Shown: positions 1-9,337, counted from the stretch's first letter. The stretch: 64,000 nucleotides of DNA from Lachnospiraceae bacterium YSD2013 (GCA_900100895.1 FMTX01000011.1:62001-126000); one strand, 5' to 3'. Program-made: numbers and translations. The notes: generated by a model from the letters alone, not told the origin.

Positions 1-468
1 GATGAACTTGGGCACGATGGCGCCTGCGGGCTCGTATTTAAGCTCGGTTCCGTTAAGACCGAAGCGGGAGTCCGCCATCAGTTCGTCAAGCGGCACAACG
101 GTATTGGCACCCGTAAGATATGTCGCTATATGGTCGGGATACGTGATACAAACGTTGGGCGTAGTGCGGGTGGAAATGTTGGTAATAACATCGTTGTAGA
201 TGCGACCGTAATCCGTGTAGATACGCATGTTAACGGTGATATTGGGGTAAAGCTTCTCGAAATCTTCGATAGCTTGTCTGTAAATATTGGCCTGGGTCAT
301 ATTCGTATCGTTCTTGGCCCAGAATGTGATTTCGTAATGCTTGCTTTCATCAAAGCTCTCGGGCACGCTGAAAGGATCGAGCCCTTTAGAGCCGTGGCAA
401 GCTGTAAGCGACAGAAGCATAGCCGACAAAAGAACACGCAGCGCCCTGCCTAAAAACTTCTTCATCAT
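1..468 (-). CDS. Solute-binding lipoprotein of a sugar ABC importer (partial, C-terminus outside window)
   Basis: Reverse-strand reading gives MMKKFLGRALR, a hydrophobic stretch and the lipobox LTAC, so the mature protein is probably a lipid-anchored extracellular protein. What follows (YEITFWAKND, then a segment with FEKLYPNITV) is typical of the family-1 extracellular solute-binding proteins of carbohydrate ABC importers. Only about 155 residues are inside the window. The ATG at 468 overlaps the TGA of the preceding permease (ATGA), and a GAGGGGAGG ribosome site sits upstream; the second ATG at 465 is an alternative start. It is the last visible gene of the operon and supplies its substrate-capture part. 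The sugar cannot be told from this fragment. Confidence 0.85.
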   Translation of the reverse strand, partial: MMKKFLGRALRVLLSAMLLSLTACHGSKGLDPFSVPESFDESKHYEITFWAKNDTNMTQANIYRQAIEDFEKLYPNITVNMRIYTDYGRIYNDVITNISTRTTPNVCITYPDHIATYLTGANTVVPLDELMADSRFGLNGTELKYEPAGAIVPKFI

Positions 469-1346
469 CCCTTGGTACCTCCCCTCGAAACGCCTTCCAT
501 GATTTTCTTGTGGAAGATAAGGAACAGCACAACAAGCGGCACGGAGATTACCACAACAGCCGCCATCATGGCAGGGATATTCTCACGACCGAAGCCGTTT
601 TCGCGAATCTCCTGAATACCGTTACTTACAAGGTAATAAGCTTCATTGTCGGTAACAAGTCGAGGCCATACGTAAGAGTTCCAGCACTCGATAACCTTAA
701 GAATCAGGATGGTTATGATGGTGGGCTTACTGATGGGAATCATGACTTTAAGCAGGTACTTAAGGTCTGAAGTTCCGTCGACCTTGGCGGCTTTGTAGAG
801 TTCTTCCGGAATCTGCTCGAAGTTTTCTTTGAGCAGGTAGATATAGAAGACCGAAGCCACGCTCGGAAGTATAAGACCCTGGAAGGTGTTACGCATGTTC
901 CAGTTGGTAATCGTAACGTAATTGGTGATGACCACAAGCTCGTTGGGAATCATCATAAGTGAAAGAAATATGGCGAAAGTTATGCTTTTGCCCCTAAACT
1001 TAAGGCGGGAAAAAGCAAACGCCGCAAGCACCGTAACCACCATCATGACAGCGGTGGTAAGAACGGTGAACACTACCGTATTAAAGAAATATCTGCCGAG
1101 ATTAACGGTGGTAAATGCATCCACGTAGTTCTGCGTCGTGGGATGTGTAGCAATGAACTTGGGCACATATTCGGAATTGTACGAGCTGTAACTCTTAATG
1201 GACGTAAGCAACATCCAGTAAAAAGGAAACAGCACGATAAGTCCCCAAAGCGTCAGGAGAAAGTACGTAACGGTCTTGCCGACGGTACCGGAAACCTTGG
1301 CGCGTTTTTCAATTCTCTGAAGTTCTGTGTATGTCAGATCTGCCAT
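465..1346 (-). CDS. Carbohydrate ABC transporter permease, MalG/UgpE type
   Basis: A 293-residue integral membrane protein with about six hydrophobic segments. The EAA loop that docks on the ATPase is clear (EELYKAAKVDGTSDLKYLLK, then the conserved P of IPISKP). Length and motif order fit the MalG/UgpE half of the two-permease importers. It lies 10 bases after the other permease gene in the same operon and overlaps the binding-protein gene by four bases, so co-translation is likely. It forms the pore together with the 1357-2250 product in the cell membrane. Confidence 0.93.
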   Translation of the reverse strand: MADLTYTELQRIEKRAKVSGTVGKTVTYFLLTLWGLIVLFPFYWMLLTSIKSYSSYNSEYVPKFIATHPTTQNYVDAFTTVNLGRYFFNTVVFTVLTTAVMMVVTVLAAFAFSRLKFRGKSITFAIFLSLMMIPNELVVITNYVTITNWNMRNTFQGLILPSVASVFYIYLLKENFEQIPEELYKAAKVDGTSDLKYLLKVMIPISKPTIITILILKVIECWNSYVWPRLVTDNEAYYLVSNGIQEIRENGFGRENIPAMMAAVVVISVPLVVLFLIFHKKIMEGVSRGGTKG

Positions 1347-1356
1347 GGCTTCCTCC

Positions 1357-2250
1357 TTAATATTGTACGTTCTTCTTACTGATGAGTAAGTTGATAACGG
1401 TGATTGTGAACACTATTGCAAAAAGAATGAGCGACGCCGCCGAAGCATACGAAGGATAGCCGCCGGAGTTACCGTAGAGCATATCGTATACGTAGCCGAC
1501 AATCGTATTCATGCCTGCCGCATTAAGATTGGTTCCAAAGATTGCAACTTCATCGGCATAAGCCTTGAACGCGCCTATAAAGCCCGTGATTACAAGGTAG
1601 AAAATCATGGGGCTTATCATGGGAAGCGTAATCTTATAAAAGATTCTGAACTTGGAAGTTCCGTCCACGCGGGCGGCATTGTAATAATCCTTCTTAACTC
1701 CCGCAAGGGCGCTTGTAAGAATCAGAATCTTAAAGGGCATTACGACCCAGATTGTATAAAAGCACATTACAAAAATCTTGGCCCAGTAAGGTCCGTCGAT
1801 AAAGTCAACGGAAGACATGCCGAGAGAGTTAAGGAGTAAGTTGATAAGACCCTCGGAGTAAGCTGTTTTTTTGAACAAAATCATGAAAACAAGACCTACG
1901 GCAAGAGTGTTGGTTACGTAGGGAAGAAAGTACACGGTCTGGTAAAGCTCCTTAAGCGGCTTAATCGAGTTAAGACCGAGCGAAATAAGAAGCGCGATAC
2001 CGGTAGAAAGCGGAACCGTGATGATAACGATGATAAACGTGTTCTTAACCGCCTGCAGGAAATAGGGGTCGTGGAGCACGTATTTAAAGTTATATAAGCC
2101 GTATCCGAAGTGCGACTGCGACGCGAAGTTGTAGCCTTCTTCAAAAGAATACATAACCACGTCGATTAACGGATAGACCATAAAGAAGCCTAAGAACAGT
2201 ATTGCGGGCAGTAAGTAAAGCCACCCTTTTAATGACGATAGTTTTTTCAT
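1357..2250 (-). CDS. Carbohydrate ABC transporter permease, MalF/UgpA type
   Basis: A 297-residue membrane protein starting MKKLSSLKGWLYLLPAILF with the first membrane segment right at the N-terminus. The EAA motif is DYYNAARVDGTSKFRIFYKI followed by LPMISP. This fits the MalF/UgpA/LacF half of a sugar importer that pairs with the MalG-type permease encoded next. It follows the ATPase gene by 8 bases on the same strand. The substrate is not evident from the sequence. Confidence 0.93.
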   Translation of the reverse strand: MKKLSSLKGWLYLLPAILFLGFFMVYPLIDVVMYSFEEGYNFASQSHFGYGLYNFKYVLHDPYFLQAVKNTFIIVIITVPLSTGIALLISLGLNSIKPLKELYQTVYFLPYVTNTLAVGLVFMILFKKTAYSEGLINLLLNSLGMSSVDFIDGPYWAKIFVMCFYTIWVVMPFKILILTSALAGVKKDYYNAARVDGTSKFRIFYKITLPMISPMIFYLVITGFIGAFKAYADEVAIFGTNLNAAGMNTIVGYVYDMLYGNSGGYPSYASAASLILFAIVFTITVINLLISKKNVQY

Positions 2251-2258
2251 GGGTTACC

Positions 2259-3362
2259 TCACTTAATGTCGAAATAGATTCGCTCTTCGGTAGTCTTATC
2301 AAAAAGAAGCACTTTGTAAGGCTTCAAAGAGAAGCGTACTTTGTTGCCGGTAGAGTCGGGCCTGTTCTCGGACAGAATAATCGAGCGGATAGCCACAACC
2401 GTCATGGCGGGATGTGTAGACACGATACTGGTGTCGCGACCCATAACCTCTACGGCGGAGAGGTCACATTCCATGGGACCGTTCTCGTCGGGAATAAAGC
2501 CCTCGGGACGAATGCCCACATACATGGGACCATCCTTCACACCGGGTACGTTAAGAACTGCGGAATCACTAAGATAAAGCTTCTCGCCCTTAACCTCGCC
2601 GTCGAAAGTATTGATGGCGGGAGTGCCGAGGAACTTGGCTACGAAGAAGTTCTTGGGGTCGTCGTATACCGTCTGGGGCTTGTCCATCTGCATAAGACGA
2701 CCGTCCTTCATAACCACAATCATATCGGAAATACTCATGGCTTCTTCCTGGTCGTGAGTTACGAATATTGTGGTAACGCCGGTTTCGCGCTGGATTCTCT
2801 TAATCTCTTCACGGGTCTGCAAGCGAAGTCTTGCATCAAGGTTAGAAAGAGGCTCATCGAGGAGTAAAACGCGGGGTGTCTTAACCAAAGCTCTCGCGAT
2901 AGCAACACGCTGCTGCTGACCGCCGGAAAGCTCGGAAGGACGTCTGTCCATATACTCGCCTATCTGCACAAGCTTAGCCACTTCATCAGCCTTTTGATTC
3001 ATGGCATCCATGGTCATTTTCTTGTCGCCTTTAAGGTTCTGAAGCGGGAAGATAATATTCTGACGCACGGTAAGGTGCGGATAAAGAGCGTAATTCTGGA
3101 ACACAAGGCCCACGCCTCTGTGCTCGGCGGGAAGATCCGTAACATCATCGTCGCCAAAGAAAATGCGTCCGCTTGTGGGCTTTTCAAGACCGCTTATCAT
3201 GTTAAGAGTCGTGCTCTTACCACATCCGGAAGGGCCGAGAAGGCCTATTAACTTACCGTCCGGAATCTCAAAATCAAAGTTGTCGACAGCCACAACGTCT
3301 TCTTTTATTTTCTTGTTTCTGTTGGGAAATTTCTTGGTTAGATTCTTAAGAATGACTTTCAT
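2259..3362 (-). CDS. ABC transporter ATP-binding protein, MsmX/UgpC/MalK type
   Basis: A 367-residue ATPase. Walker A is GPSGCGKST (residues 43-51), the Q-loop Gln is in VFQNYALYPH (about 89), the signature is LSGGQQQR (145-152), Walker B is VLLLDEP (165-171) and the switch His is in FVTHDQEEA (203). The C-terminal third, from about residue 235, is the TOBE/OB regulatory domain typical of MalK and MsmX. It is the first gene of the minus-strand importer operon and energises the two permeases encoded downstream. In Firmicutes such ATPases are often shared by several sugar importers; here it has its own permeases and binding protein. Confidence 0.93.
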   Translation of the reverse strand: MKVILKNLTKKFPNRNKKIKEDVVAVDNFDFEIPDGKLIGLLGPSGCGKSTTLNMISGLEKPTSGRIFFGDDDVTDLPAEHRGVGLVFQNYALYPHLTVRQNIIFPLQNLKGDKKMTMDAMNQKADEVAKLVQIGEYMDRRPSELSGGQQQRVAIARALVKTPRVLLLDEPLSNLDARLRLQTREEIKRIQRETGVTTIFVTHDQEEAMSISDMIVVMKDGRLMQMDKPQTVYDDPKNFFVAKFLGTPAINTFDGEVKGEKLYLSDSAVLNVPGVKDGPMYVGIRPEGFIPDENGPMECDLSAVEVMGRDTSIVSTHPAMTVVAIRSIILSENRPDSTGNKVRFSLKPYKVLLFDKTTEERIYFDIK

Positions 3363-3402
3363 GCGATTGAACCCCTTTTTATAGAAATGTAAATACTTTT
3401 AC

Positions 3403-3431
3403 TTCACATCTTTGTCCTTTTAGATTATATT
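3403..3431 (+). promoter_or_regulatory. Predicted sigma-A promoter for the AAA protein gene
   Basis: TTCACA (3403-3408), 17-base spacer, TATATT (3426-3431), followed about 40 bases later by the AGGAG ribosome site and ATG of the AAA protein. It lies in the 108-base divergent gap with the sugar importer operon. Confidence 0.55.
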
Positions 3432-3470
3432 AGAATAAGTATAAAAATAAAAGACATCAGGAGAATAAAA

Positions 3471-5495
3471 ATGAGAGATCCGGTTGATGAGGCTTTAAAT
3501 TCGATACTCGGCCCCAGAAATAACTATACGGAAGAAGAAATAAACAGAGCTCAGGCGCGTAAGAAGCGCTACGGTGGCACACTTCTTGACAATCTCGAGA
3601 AGGTTACCGGAAGAGGGCTCGCACCTACTTTTGACATGGAATCCATCAATTTCGGAAGCGAGCTTGACGCTTTTTCCAAGGAGCTTGAAGGCTTTACCGA
3701 CGAGAATCAGAAGAAGGTTGAGACATCCACTCACGAGACGGTAACAGAGGAAGAAGCGGTTAATGCTTTTGCCGACTTAAAGGATGTTGTAACGGGTACC
3801 GTGTTCGGACAGGATGAGTTCGTTAAGAAGCTTATTATCGCATTTAAGCGTCCCTTGGTACTTCGCCCCGAAGGCGATGCGCCCAAGAACTGTATTTATA
3901 TAACCGGTAAGACCTGCACCGGTAAGCATCTTGCACTTAACACAATCGTTAAGGAGTTAAGCAATCGTCGCGTGCTTCGTACCGACCAGATTCGCACCAT
4001 CGACCTTGCTTTGTATCCCGGTGCGACGGAAGAGAAGCTTTTCTTACAGGATTTGTATTCGGCACTTAATTCAAAGGCCGAGGTTATTGTATTTGAGAAC
4101 TTTAAGGAGTGTCATACGTCACTTGCCACCAGACTTTGCGACCTTGTAATCAAGGGCAAGTGCGCGCTCAATGAAAGATACGTAAGCCAGAACGGTCAGC
4201 TTGTGAACGTGCCCAACGCTCTTGCAAGCGAGACGGTCGGCGCTTTATATGCCAAGGACAAGTACCTTGTATTCGTAAGCGACAAGTCACTTGAAAAGCT
4301 TGCGGACAAGTTCGGTGCGCCGTTCATCAACGCCCTCGGCGATGTATGCGAGACAGCAGAGCTTGATGATGAAGCACTTAAGAAGATTTCGCTCAAAGAA
4401 ATGGATACTCTCAAGAGAGTTTCCTCCAAGCAGTTTAAATTCAATATCAAAGAGGATGACGCATTCATCAATTACAGCGTCACCCTTGCCGGCAAGAATG
4501 CGGGACTTCAGGGTATTCTTGATTTCTACGACGACTGCGTGAAGGCTCTTGCCCAGCTTAAGCTTGAGGAAGACTTCCCCAACGATGCGGAAGTGTTGCT
4601 TACAGTCAAGGACGGCAGCGTTGTTGCGTCCATTAACGGAGACGAGCGCAAGCTTCTTGATGCGCTTCCGGGCGTTTATACAGGCGAGCTTGAGAGCGTT
4701 AAGAAGGAAATGGAGAACATTGTCGGCCTTCAGAAGATTAAGGAATACATTCTCAGTCTTGAAGAGTACTACGCAGTTCAGAAGAAGCGTCGTGAGGCAG
4801 GCTTAAAGGCTTCCGAAGTCAGCAAGCACATGATATTCACAGGTAATCCCGGTACAGGTAAGACCACTATCGCGCGTATCATCAGCCGCTACCTTAAGGC
4901 AATCGGTATTCTCTCCGGCGGTCAGCTAGTAGAGGTATCCAGAGCCGATTTGGTAGGTAAGTACGTAGGTCATACTGCTCCCCTTACCAATCAGGTATTG
5001 CAGTCGGCTATCGGCGGTGTGTTATTTATTGACGAAGCTTATTCTTTGTACAGAGGCAAGGACGATTCCTTCGGACTCGAAGCAATCGACACTCTGGTAA
5101 AGGGTATTGAAGATAACAGAGATAACCTTATCGTAATTCTTGCGGGTTACTCGGATGAAATGGAAGAGTTCTTAACATCGAACTCCGGTCTTAAGAGCCG
5201 CTTCCCGAACGTAATTAACTTCCCCGATTACACAGGTCAGGAGCTTTTGGACATTTCCAAGATTACTGCCAAGTCCAAGGGTTACGCTATCGACGAGGGT
5301 GCACAGGAGAATCTGCTTACATACTACAACGCTGTTCAGGCAGTTCGTGCCAAGGACGCAGGTAACGGTCGTCTGGTACGTAACAAGATTGAGGAAGCAA
5401 TCTTAAGTCAGTCTAAGCGCCTTGTTAAGGAGCCCGAGGCAGATATGTCCATGCTTACCAGCGAAGACTTTGACTTAAGTGATGTTAACGGCTGA
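3471..5495 (+). CDS. Two-module AAA+ ATPase with C-terminal CbxX/CfqX-type domain
   Basis: A 674-residue cytoplasmic protein. The C-terminal module (about 410-674) is a CbxX/CfqX-like AAA domain: Walker A GNPGTGKTT (458-466), Walker B GGVLFIDEAY, sensor region VILAGYSDEMEEF and an arginine-finger-like GLKSRFP. An earlier module (about 105-330) resembles a ClpA/B-type AAA fold, with ITGKTCTGKH (145-153) as a plausible Walker A and VIVFEN where Walker B would be, so it may be degenerate. Family members remodel partner proteins (for example Rubisco activase CbbX), but no partner is named by this locus. AGGAG precedes the ATG. The OGG1-type gene starts 8 bases downstream, so the two are probably one transcript. 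Confidence 0.8.
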   Translation: MRDPVDEALNSILGPRNNYTEEEINRAQARKKRYGGTLLDNLEKVTGRGLAPTFDMESINFGSELDAFSKELEGFTDENQKKVETSTHETVTEEEAVNAFADLKDVVTGTVFGQDEFVKKLIIAFKRPLVLRPEGDAPKNCIYITGKTCTGKHLALNTIVKELSNRRVLRTDQIRTIDLALYPGATEEKLFLQDLYSALNSKAEVIVFENFKECHTSLATRLCDLVIKGKCALNERYVSQNGQLVNVPNALASETVGALYAKDKYLVFVSDKSLEKLADKFGAPFINALGDVCETAELDDEALKKISLKEMDTLKRVSSKQFKFNIKEDDAFINYSVTLAGKNAGLQGILDFYDDCVKALAQLKLEEDFPNDAEVLLTVKDGSVVASINGDERKLLDALPGVYTGELESVKKEMENIVGLQKIKEYILSLEEYYAVQKKRREAGLKASEVSKHMIFTGNPGTGKTTIARIISRYLKAIGILSGGQLVEVSRADLVGKYVGHTAPLTNQVLQSAIGGVLFIDEAYSLYRGKDDSFGLEAIDTLVKGIEDNRDNLIVILAGYSDEMEEFLTSNSGLKSRFPNVINFPDYTGQELLDISKITAKSKGYAIDEGAQENLLTYYNAVQAVRAKDAGNGRLVRNKIEEAILSQSKRLVKEPEADMSMLTSEDFDLSDVNG

Positions 5496-5503
5496 GGTTA
5501 ACC

Positions 5504-6310
5504 GTGAAGAAATATATCGATCATTTTGATTTAAGTGAGATTGCCGGAAGCGGTCAGTGCTTCCGATGGAAAGAAACAGCGTCCGGATGCGTCCGCGTGA
5601 CAGCATTTGGGCGCGTTCTTAATATGCGTGCGTGTGACGGCGAGCCCGGGTACTTTGAGTTTGATTGTTCGGAAGAAGACTGGGAGAGCGTGTGGGCGCC
5701 GTACTTTGACCTTGATACCGATTATGCTGCGATTGAAGCGCTTATTAAGAAATCGGGCGATGCACATCTTCTCGAAGCTTTTGAATGCGGGCGCGGTATC
5801 AGGATTCTTAAGCAGGATTTGTGGGAGATTATCATAAGCTTTCTTATCTCGCAAAATAACAACATTTCAAGAATTAAAAACAGTGTGGAAGCGTTGTGCC
5901 GCGAGGTCGGAATAAAAGCTGAAGGTGCGGGAGAGGAGTTTTCTTTTCCCATGCCCGGGGATGTGGATCCTGCGATGTTTGAACGGGTTAATCTGGGACT
6001 TGGATATCGTGTGCCTTACCTTAAAGAAATGTATGAGTACGCGACTGAGCATCCCAAATGGCTTGAATCGCTTGAGACTATGAATTATGAAGAAGCCCGC
6101 GCCGAACTTCTTAAAAGAAAGGGTGTCGGCCCTAAGGTAGCTGATTGTATATGCCTTTTTGGACTTCATCATATAGATGCTTTTCCGATTGACACTCATG
6201 TAAAGCAGCTTCTTGCCAAGTATTATCCGAAGGGTTTTAATCACGAGTACTTCAAGGGAGTGGCGGGAGTGATACAGCAATACCTGTTTTATTACGAATT
6301 AATGCACTGA
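5504..6310 (+). CDS. ogg: 8-oxoguanine DNA glycosylase/AP lyase, OGG1 type
   Basis: A 268-residue base-excision repair enzyme that removes 8-oxoG from DNA. The N-terminal beta domain has the family opening (HFDLSEIAGSGQCFRW). The helix-hairpin-helix/GPD core is RKGVGPKVADCICLFGL, with K211 matching the catalytic lysine of human OGG1 (K249) and D230 in FPIDTHV matching the catalytic Asp (D268). The start is GTG at 5504, 8 bases after the AAA gene stop. Gene position suggests co-expression with the AAA protein; no functional link between them is known to me. Confidence 0.9.
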   Translation: MKKYIDHFDLSEIAGSGQCFRWKETASGCVRVTAFGRVLNMRACDGEPGYFEFDCSEEDWESVWAPYFDLDTDYAAIEALIKKSGDAHLLEAFECGRGIRILKQDLWEIIISFLISQNNNISRIKNSVEALCREVGIKAEGAGEEFSFPMPGDVDPAMFERVNLGLGYRVPYLKEMYEYATEHPKWLESLETMNYEEARAELLKRKGVGPKVADCICLFGLHHIDAFPIDTHVKQLLAKYYPKGFNHEYFKGVAGVIQQYLFYYELMH

Positions 6311-6313
6311 TTT

Positions 6314-6336
6314 AGAGACCTCAAACAGAGGTCTCT
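6314..6336 (+). terminator. Hairpin after the glycosylase gene
   Basis: AGAGACCTC / GAGGTCTCT, a perfect 9-bp stem with an AAACA loop directly after the stop codon. The following bases (ACGTATTTTG) are only moderately T-rich, so termination efficiency is uncertain. Confidence 0.6.
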
Positions 6337-6370
6337 ACGTATTTTGCAAGGTTTTTGTTAATTTACACAA

Positions 6371-6399
6371 TTGTTTCATTAATTGTCGAAGTTTATAAT
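6371..6399 (+). promoter_or_regulatory. Predicted sigma-A promoter for the SulP gene
   Basis: TTGTTT (6371-6376), 17-base spacer, TATAAT (6394-6399), 36 bases before the ATG that has CGGAGG as ribosome site. Confidence 0.65.
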
Positions 6400-6434
6400 A
6401 ACAAGCGTTTGGATTCATAATACTCGGAGGAAAC

Positions 6435-8078
6435 ATGAATACATTTAAACCTAAGTTGTTTTCTGTAATGAAAACATATTCTAAAGAACAGTTTATCAAG
6501 GACGTAATCGCAGGTATCATCGTTGCGATTATTGCGCTTCCTTTGTCCATCGCACTTGCGATTGCTTCGGGAGTTTCGCCTGAGCAGGGCTTGTATACGG
6601 CAATTGTTGCAGGCTTTGTGATTGCATTCCTGGGCGGTAGCCGAGTGCAGGTATCGGGCCCTACGGCTGCTTTTGCCACCATTGTGGCAGGCATTGTGGC
6701 TACGAAGGGTATGGAAGGTCTTGTGGTAGCTACCATTATGGCAGGTATCATTCTTATCATCATGGGTCTTTGCAAGCTCGGTACACTTATTAAGTTTATT
6801 CCTTACACCATTACGACAGGTTTTACCGCCGGTATTGCGGTTACCATCGTTATCGGTCAGATTAAGGATTTTCTGGGTCTTACTTTTTCCGGTCCCGCTG
6901 TTGAGACCATGGAGAAGCTCACTCAGGTTGTTAAGTCCTTCGGAACCTTTAATTATGAGGCACTTATCGTAGGTGCCGTGAGCCTTGCGATTCTTATTGT
7001 ATGGCCCATGATAAAGCGTCCCGCTTTTCTTACGAAGATTCCCCCTTCGCTTATTGCGGTATTCGTGGGAATTTTCATGGTTAAGCTTCTTAACATGAAC
7101 GTTAATACAATCGGTGACTTATATACGATTTCCGCAGGACTTCCCAAGTTCTCGCTTCCCAACATTTCGTTCGGAATAATCAAGGATTTGATTCCCAACG
7201 CATTTACCATTGCGGTGCTTGCGGCTATTGAATCACTTTTATCTTGCGTAGTGTCTGACTCAATGGTTAACTCAAGACACAACTCCAACACAGAGCTTAT
7301 TGCTCAGGGTGCAGGTAACATCGCCAGCGCACTTTTCGGCGGTATCCCCGCTACAGGAGCTATCGCACGTACAGCCGCTAATGTTAAGAACGGCGGTCGC
7401 ACACCTATCGCAGCTATGATTCATGCGATTGTGCTCGGTCTTATCTTAGTAGTGCTTATGCCTTATGCGGCACTCATCCCCATGCCCACAATCGCAGCTA
7501 TCCTTTTCATGGTAGCTTACAATATGTCGGGCTGGCGTACATTTGTTAAGCAGTGTAAGACAGCACCTATTTCGGATATCATCGTACTTCTGGTAACCTT
7601 TATACTTACCGTAGTATTTGACCTTGTTGTTGCTATCGAAGTCGGTATGATTATCACCTGCGTTCTTTTCATCAAGAGAATGAGTGAAGAGACCCTTGTA
7701 AAGGGCTGGAAGATTATCGACGATGAGAACGATCCTGACGCTATCAGCTTACGTAAGGTACCCAAGGATACAATGGTATACGAGATTTCCGGTCCCATGT
7801 TCTTTGGCGCGGCTGACAAGATTCTCGGCATTACGGTTCATGAAGATATGAACAACCTAATCTTAAGAATGCGTAGCGTTAACGCTATCGATTCCACCGC
7901 TATCAATGCTCTTAAGACCCTCAATGACAGTTGTAAGAGGAACAAGGTAAGACTTATTCTTTCTCACGTTAACGAGCAGCCTATGAACGCTCTTAAGAAG
8001 TGCGGACTTTACGATGAGATAGGAGCAGAGAACTTCTGCGAACACATCGATGCAGCACTTAAGCACGCGGAAGAGTAA
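6435..8078 (+). CDS. SulP family inorganic anion transporter with STAS domain
   Basis: A 547-residue membrane protein. The first about 415 residues form the SulP (SLC26) transport core, with the hallmark early segment SGVSPEQGLYTAIVAGF and a glycine-rich SGPTAAFATIVAGIVA. The C-terminal about 110 residues are a cytoplasmic STAS domain (from DTMVYEISGPMFFGAADKI to about 545) that includes the NAIDSTAINAL loop typical of anti-sigma-antagonist folds. Family members carry sulfate, bicarbonate or other anions, often with protons or sodium; the anion cannot be assigned here. It stands alone, with its own promoter and a downstream terminator. Confidence 0.93.
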   Translation: MNTFKPKLFSVMKTYSKEQFIKDVIAGIIVAIIALPLSIALAIASGVSPEQGLYTAIVAGFVIAFLGGSRVQVSGPTAAFATIVAGIVATKGMEGLVVATIMAGIILIIMGLCKLGTLIKFIPYTITTGFTAGIAVTIVIGQIKDFLGLTFSGPAVETMEKLTQVVKSFGTFNYEALIVGAVSLAILIVWPMIKRPAFLTKIPPSLIAVFVGIFMVKLLNMNVNTIGDLYTISAGLPKFSLPNISFGIIKDLIPNAFTIAVLAAIESLLSCVVSDSMVNSRHNSNTELIAQGAGNIASALFGGIPATGAIARTAANVKNGGRTPIAAMIHAIVLGLILVVLMPYAALIPMPTIAAILFMVAYNMSGWRTFVKQCKTAPISDIIVLLVTFILTVVFDLVVAIEVGMIITCVLFIKRMSEETLVKGWKIIDDENDPDAISLRKVPKDTMVYEISGPMFFGAADKILGITVHEDMNNLILRMRSVNAIDSTAINALKTLNDSCKRNKVRLILSHVNEQPMNALKKCGLYDEIGAENFCEHIDAALKHAEE

Positions 8079-8095
8079 TACTTATAAATATACTG

Positions 8096-8124
8096 AGAGA
8101 GCCTGTTGCAAGGCTCTCTTTCTT
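8096..8124 (+). terminator. Rho-independent terminator after the SulP gene
   Basis: AGAGAGCCT / AGGCTCTCT 9-bp stem with GTTGCA loop, followed by TTCTTTAT. Confidence 0.85.
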
Positions 8125-8164
8125 TATGGTATTCTGATTGTGTGTGATTTAAAGGAGAATAATT

Positions 8165-9310
8165 ATGGGCGAGACAAACAGCGTAACTCCAAGCATAGCA
8201 GAGCAGAGGGTTAACAGAAGCAAGACCATAGTAAGAACCAGCATTATAGGCATAGTGATTAACTGCCTGCTTGCGGGTTTTAAAGCCTTTGTGGGCTTTC
8301 TTTCGAATTCAGTGGCCATCATTCTTGATGCCGTCAACAATCTCTCGGATGCACTGTCATCCGTTATCACCATCATCGGCACTAAGCTTGCCGGCAAGAC
8401 TCCGGACAAAAAACACCCCCTGGGATACGGAAGAATCGAATATTTGAGCGCCATGATAATTGCGGGTATCGTGCTTTACGCAGGCGGAACATCGCTTGTT
8501 GAGTCCTGCAAGAAGATTATATGGCCCGAAACCGTAGACTATTCTACGGTAACGCTGGTGATAGTGGCTGTGGCTGTTGTTGTTAAGTTTGTTCTCGGTC
8601 AGTTTGTTAAGAAGACGGGCGAGAAGGTTCACTCCGACGCGCTGGTGGAATCCGGTGCAGATGCTGTGTTTGACTCGGTGCTTTCTTTGTCCGTGCTTGT
8701 ATCGGCAATTATATATTTGGTATTTAAGGTAAATCTAGAGGCTTACGTAGGCGTATTTATCGCTTGCTTTATTATTAAGGCCGGCATCGAGATGCTTATG
8801 GATACGCTCGATGAAATTCTCGGAAAGCGCGCTTCACAGGAGTTCACCGACGCAGTCAAAGAAACCATCTGTGAAGAGGAGCAAGTGGGCAAGGCCTACG
8901 ATTTGATACTTCACAGCTACGGCCCCGAGCGCTACACAGGTTCAGTTCATGTGGAAGTGCCGGAAGATATGAAGGCTGCGGAAATTGACGCACTCGAACG
9001 TCGCATTGCGGCGCGTGTATACGAGAAGCACGGAATCATTATGACGGGCATAGGCATATATGCTGTCGTTACCAAGAACAAGAAGCTCGTGAAGCTTCGA
9101 GACGATGTAATCAGCGCGGCAGAGTCTTGCGAGGGAGTAATTCAGGCCCACGGATACTTCTGTGATGACAAAGAAAAGACTATCAGCCTTGACGTAATTA
9201 TTGATTACGATATAGAAGACAGGGCCGCAGTTATGCAGACAGTCAGAGAGAAGCTTGCGGGAGACTTTCCCAAGTATACATTTAGTGTGGTGCAGGATAT
9301 AGATATATAG
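8165..9310 (+). CDS. Cation diffusion facilitator (CDF) family metal exporter
   Basis: A 381-residue membrane protein with about six transmembrane segments (residues 25-210) and a cytoplasmic C-terminal ferredoxin-like domain. The TM2 site is ILDAVNNLSD (D55, N59) and the TM5 site is DAVFD (D166, D170). Zinc exporters such as YiiP have H-x3-D in TM5; D-x3-D there is associated with manganese-type CDF proteins, so Mn(II) export is the more likely role (inference). The protein is longer than the about 300-residue minimal CDF, with an extended C-terminus holding a second MT-like region after residue 300. AAAGGAG precedes the ATG. Confidence 0.88.
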   Translation: MGETNSVTPSIAEQRVNRSKTIVRTSIIGIVINCLLAGFKAFVGFLSNSVAIILDAVNNLSDALSSVITIIGTKLAGKTPDKKHPLGYGRIEYLSAMIIAGIVLYAGGTSLVESCKKIIWPETVDYSTVTLVIVAVAVVVKFVLGQFVKKTGEKVHSDALVESGADAVFDSVLSLSVLVSAIIYLVFKVNLEAYVGVFIACFIIKAGIEMLMDTLDEILGKRASQEFTDAVKETICEEEQVGKAYDLILHSYGPERYTGSVHVEVPEDMKAAEIDALERRIAARVYEKHGIIMTGIGIYAVVTKNKKLVKLRDDVISAAESCEGVIQAHGYFCDDKEKTISLDVIIDYDIEDRAAVMQTVREKLAGDFPKYTFSVVQDIDI

Positions 9311-9337
9311 AAAATTTGGTTTGGTTTACATAATGTA

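Noticed and set aside
2202-2867. 221-residue plus-strand open frame opposite the ABC ATPase gene
   Set aside because: It is opposite a gene with full family motifs and shows no family features itself.
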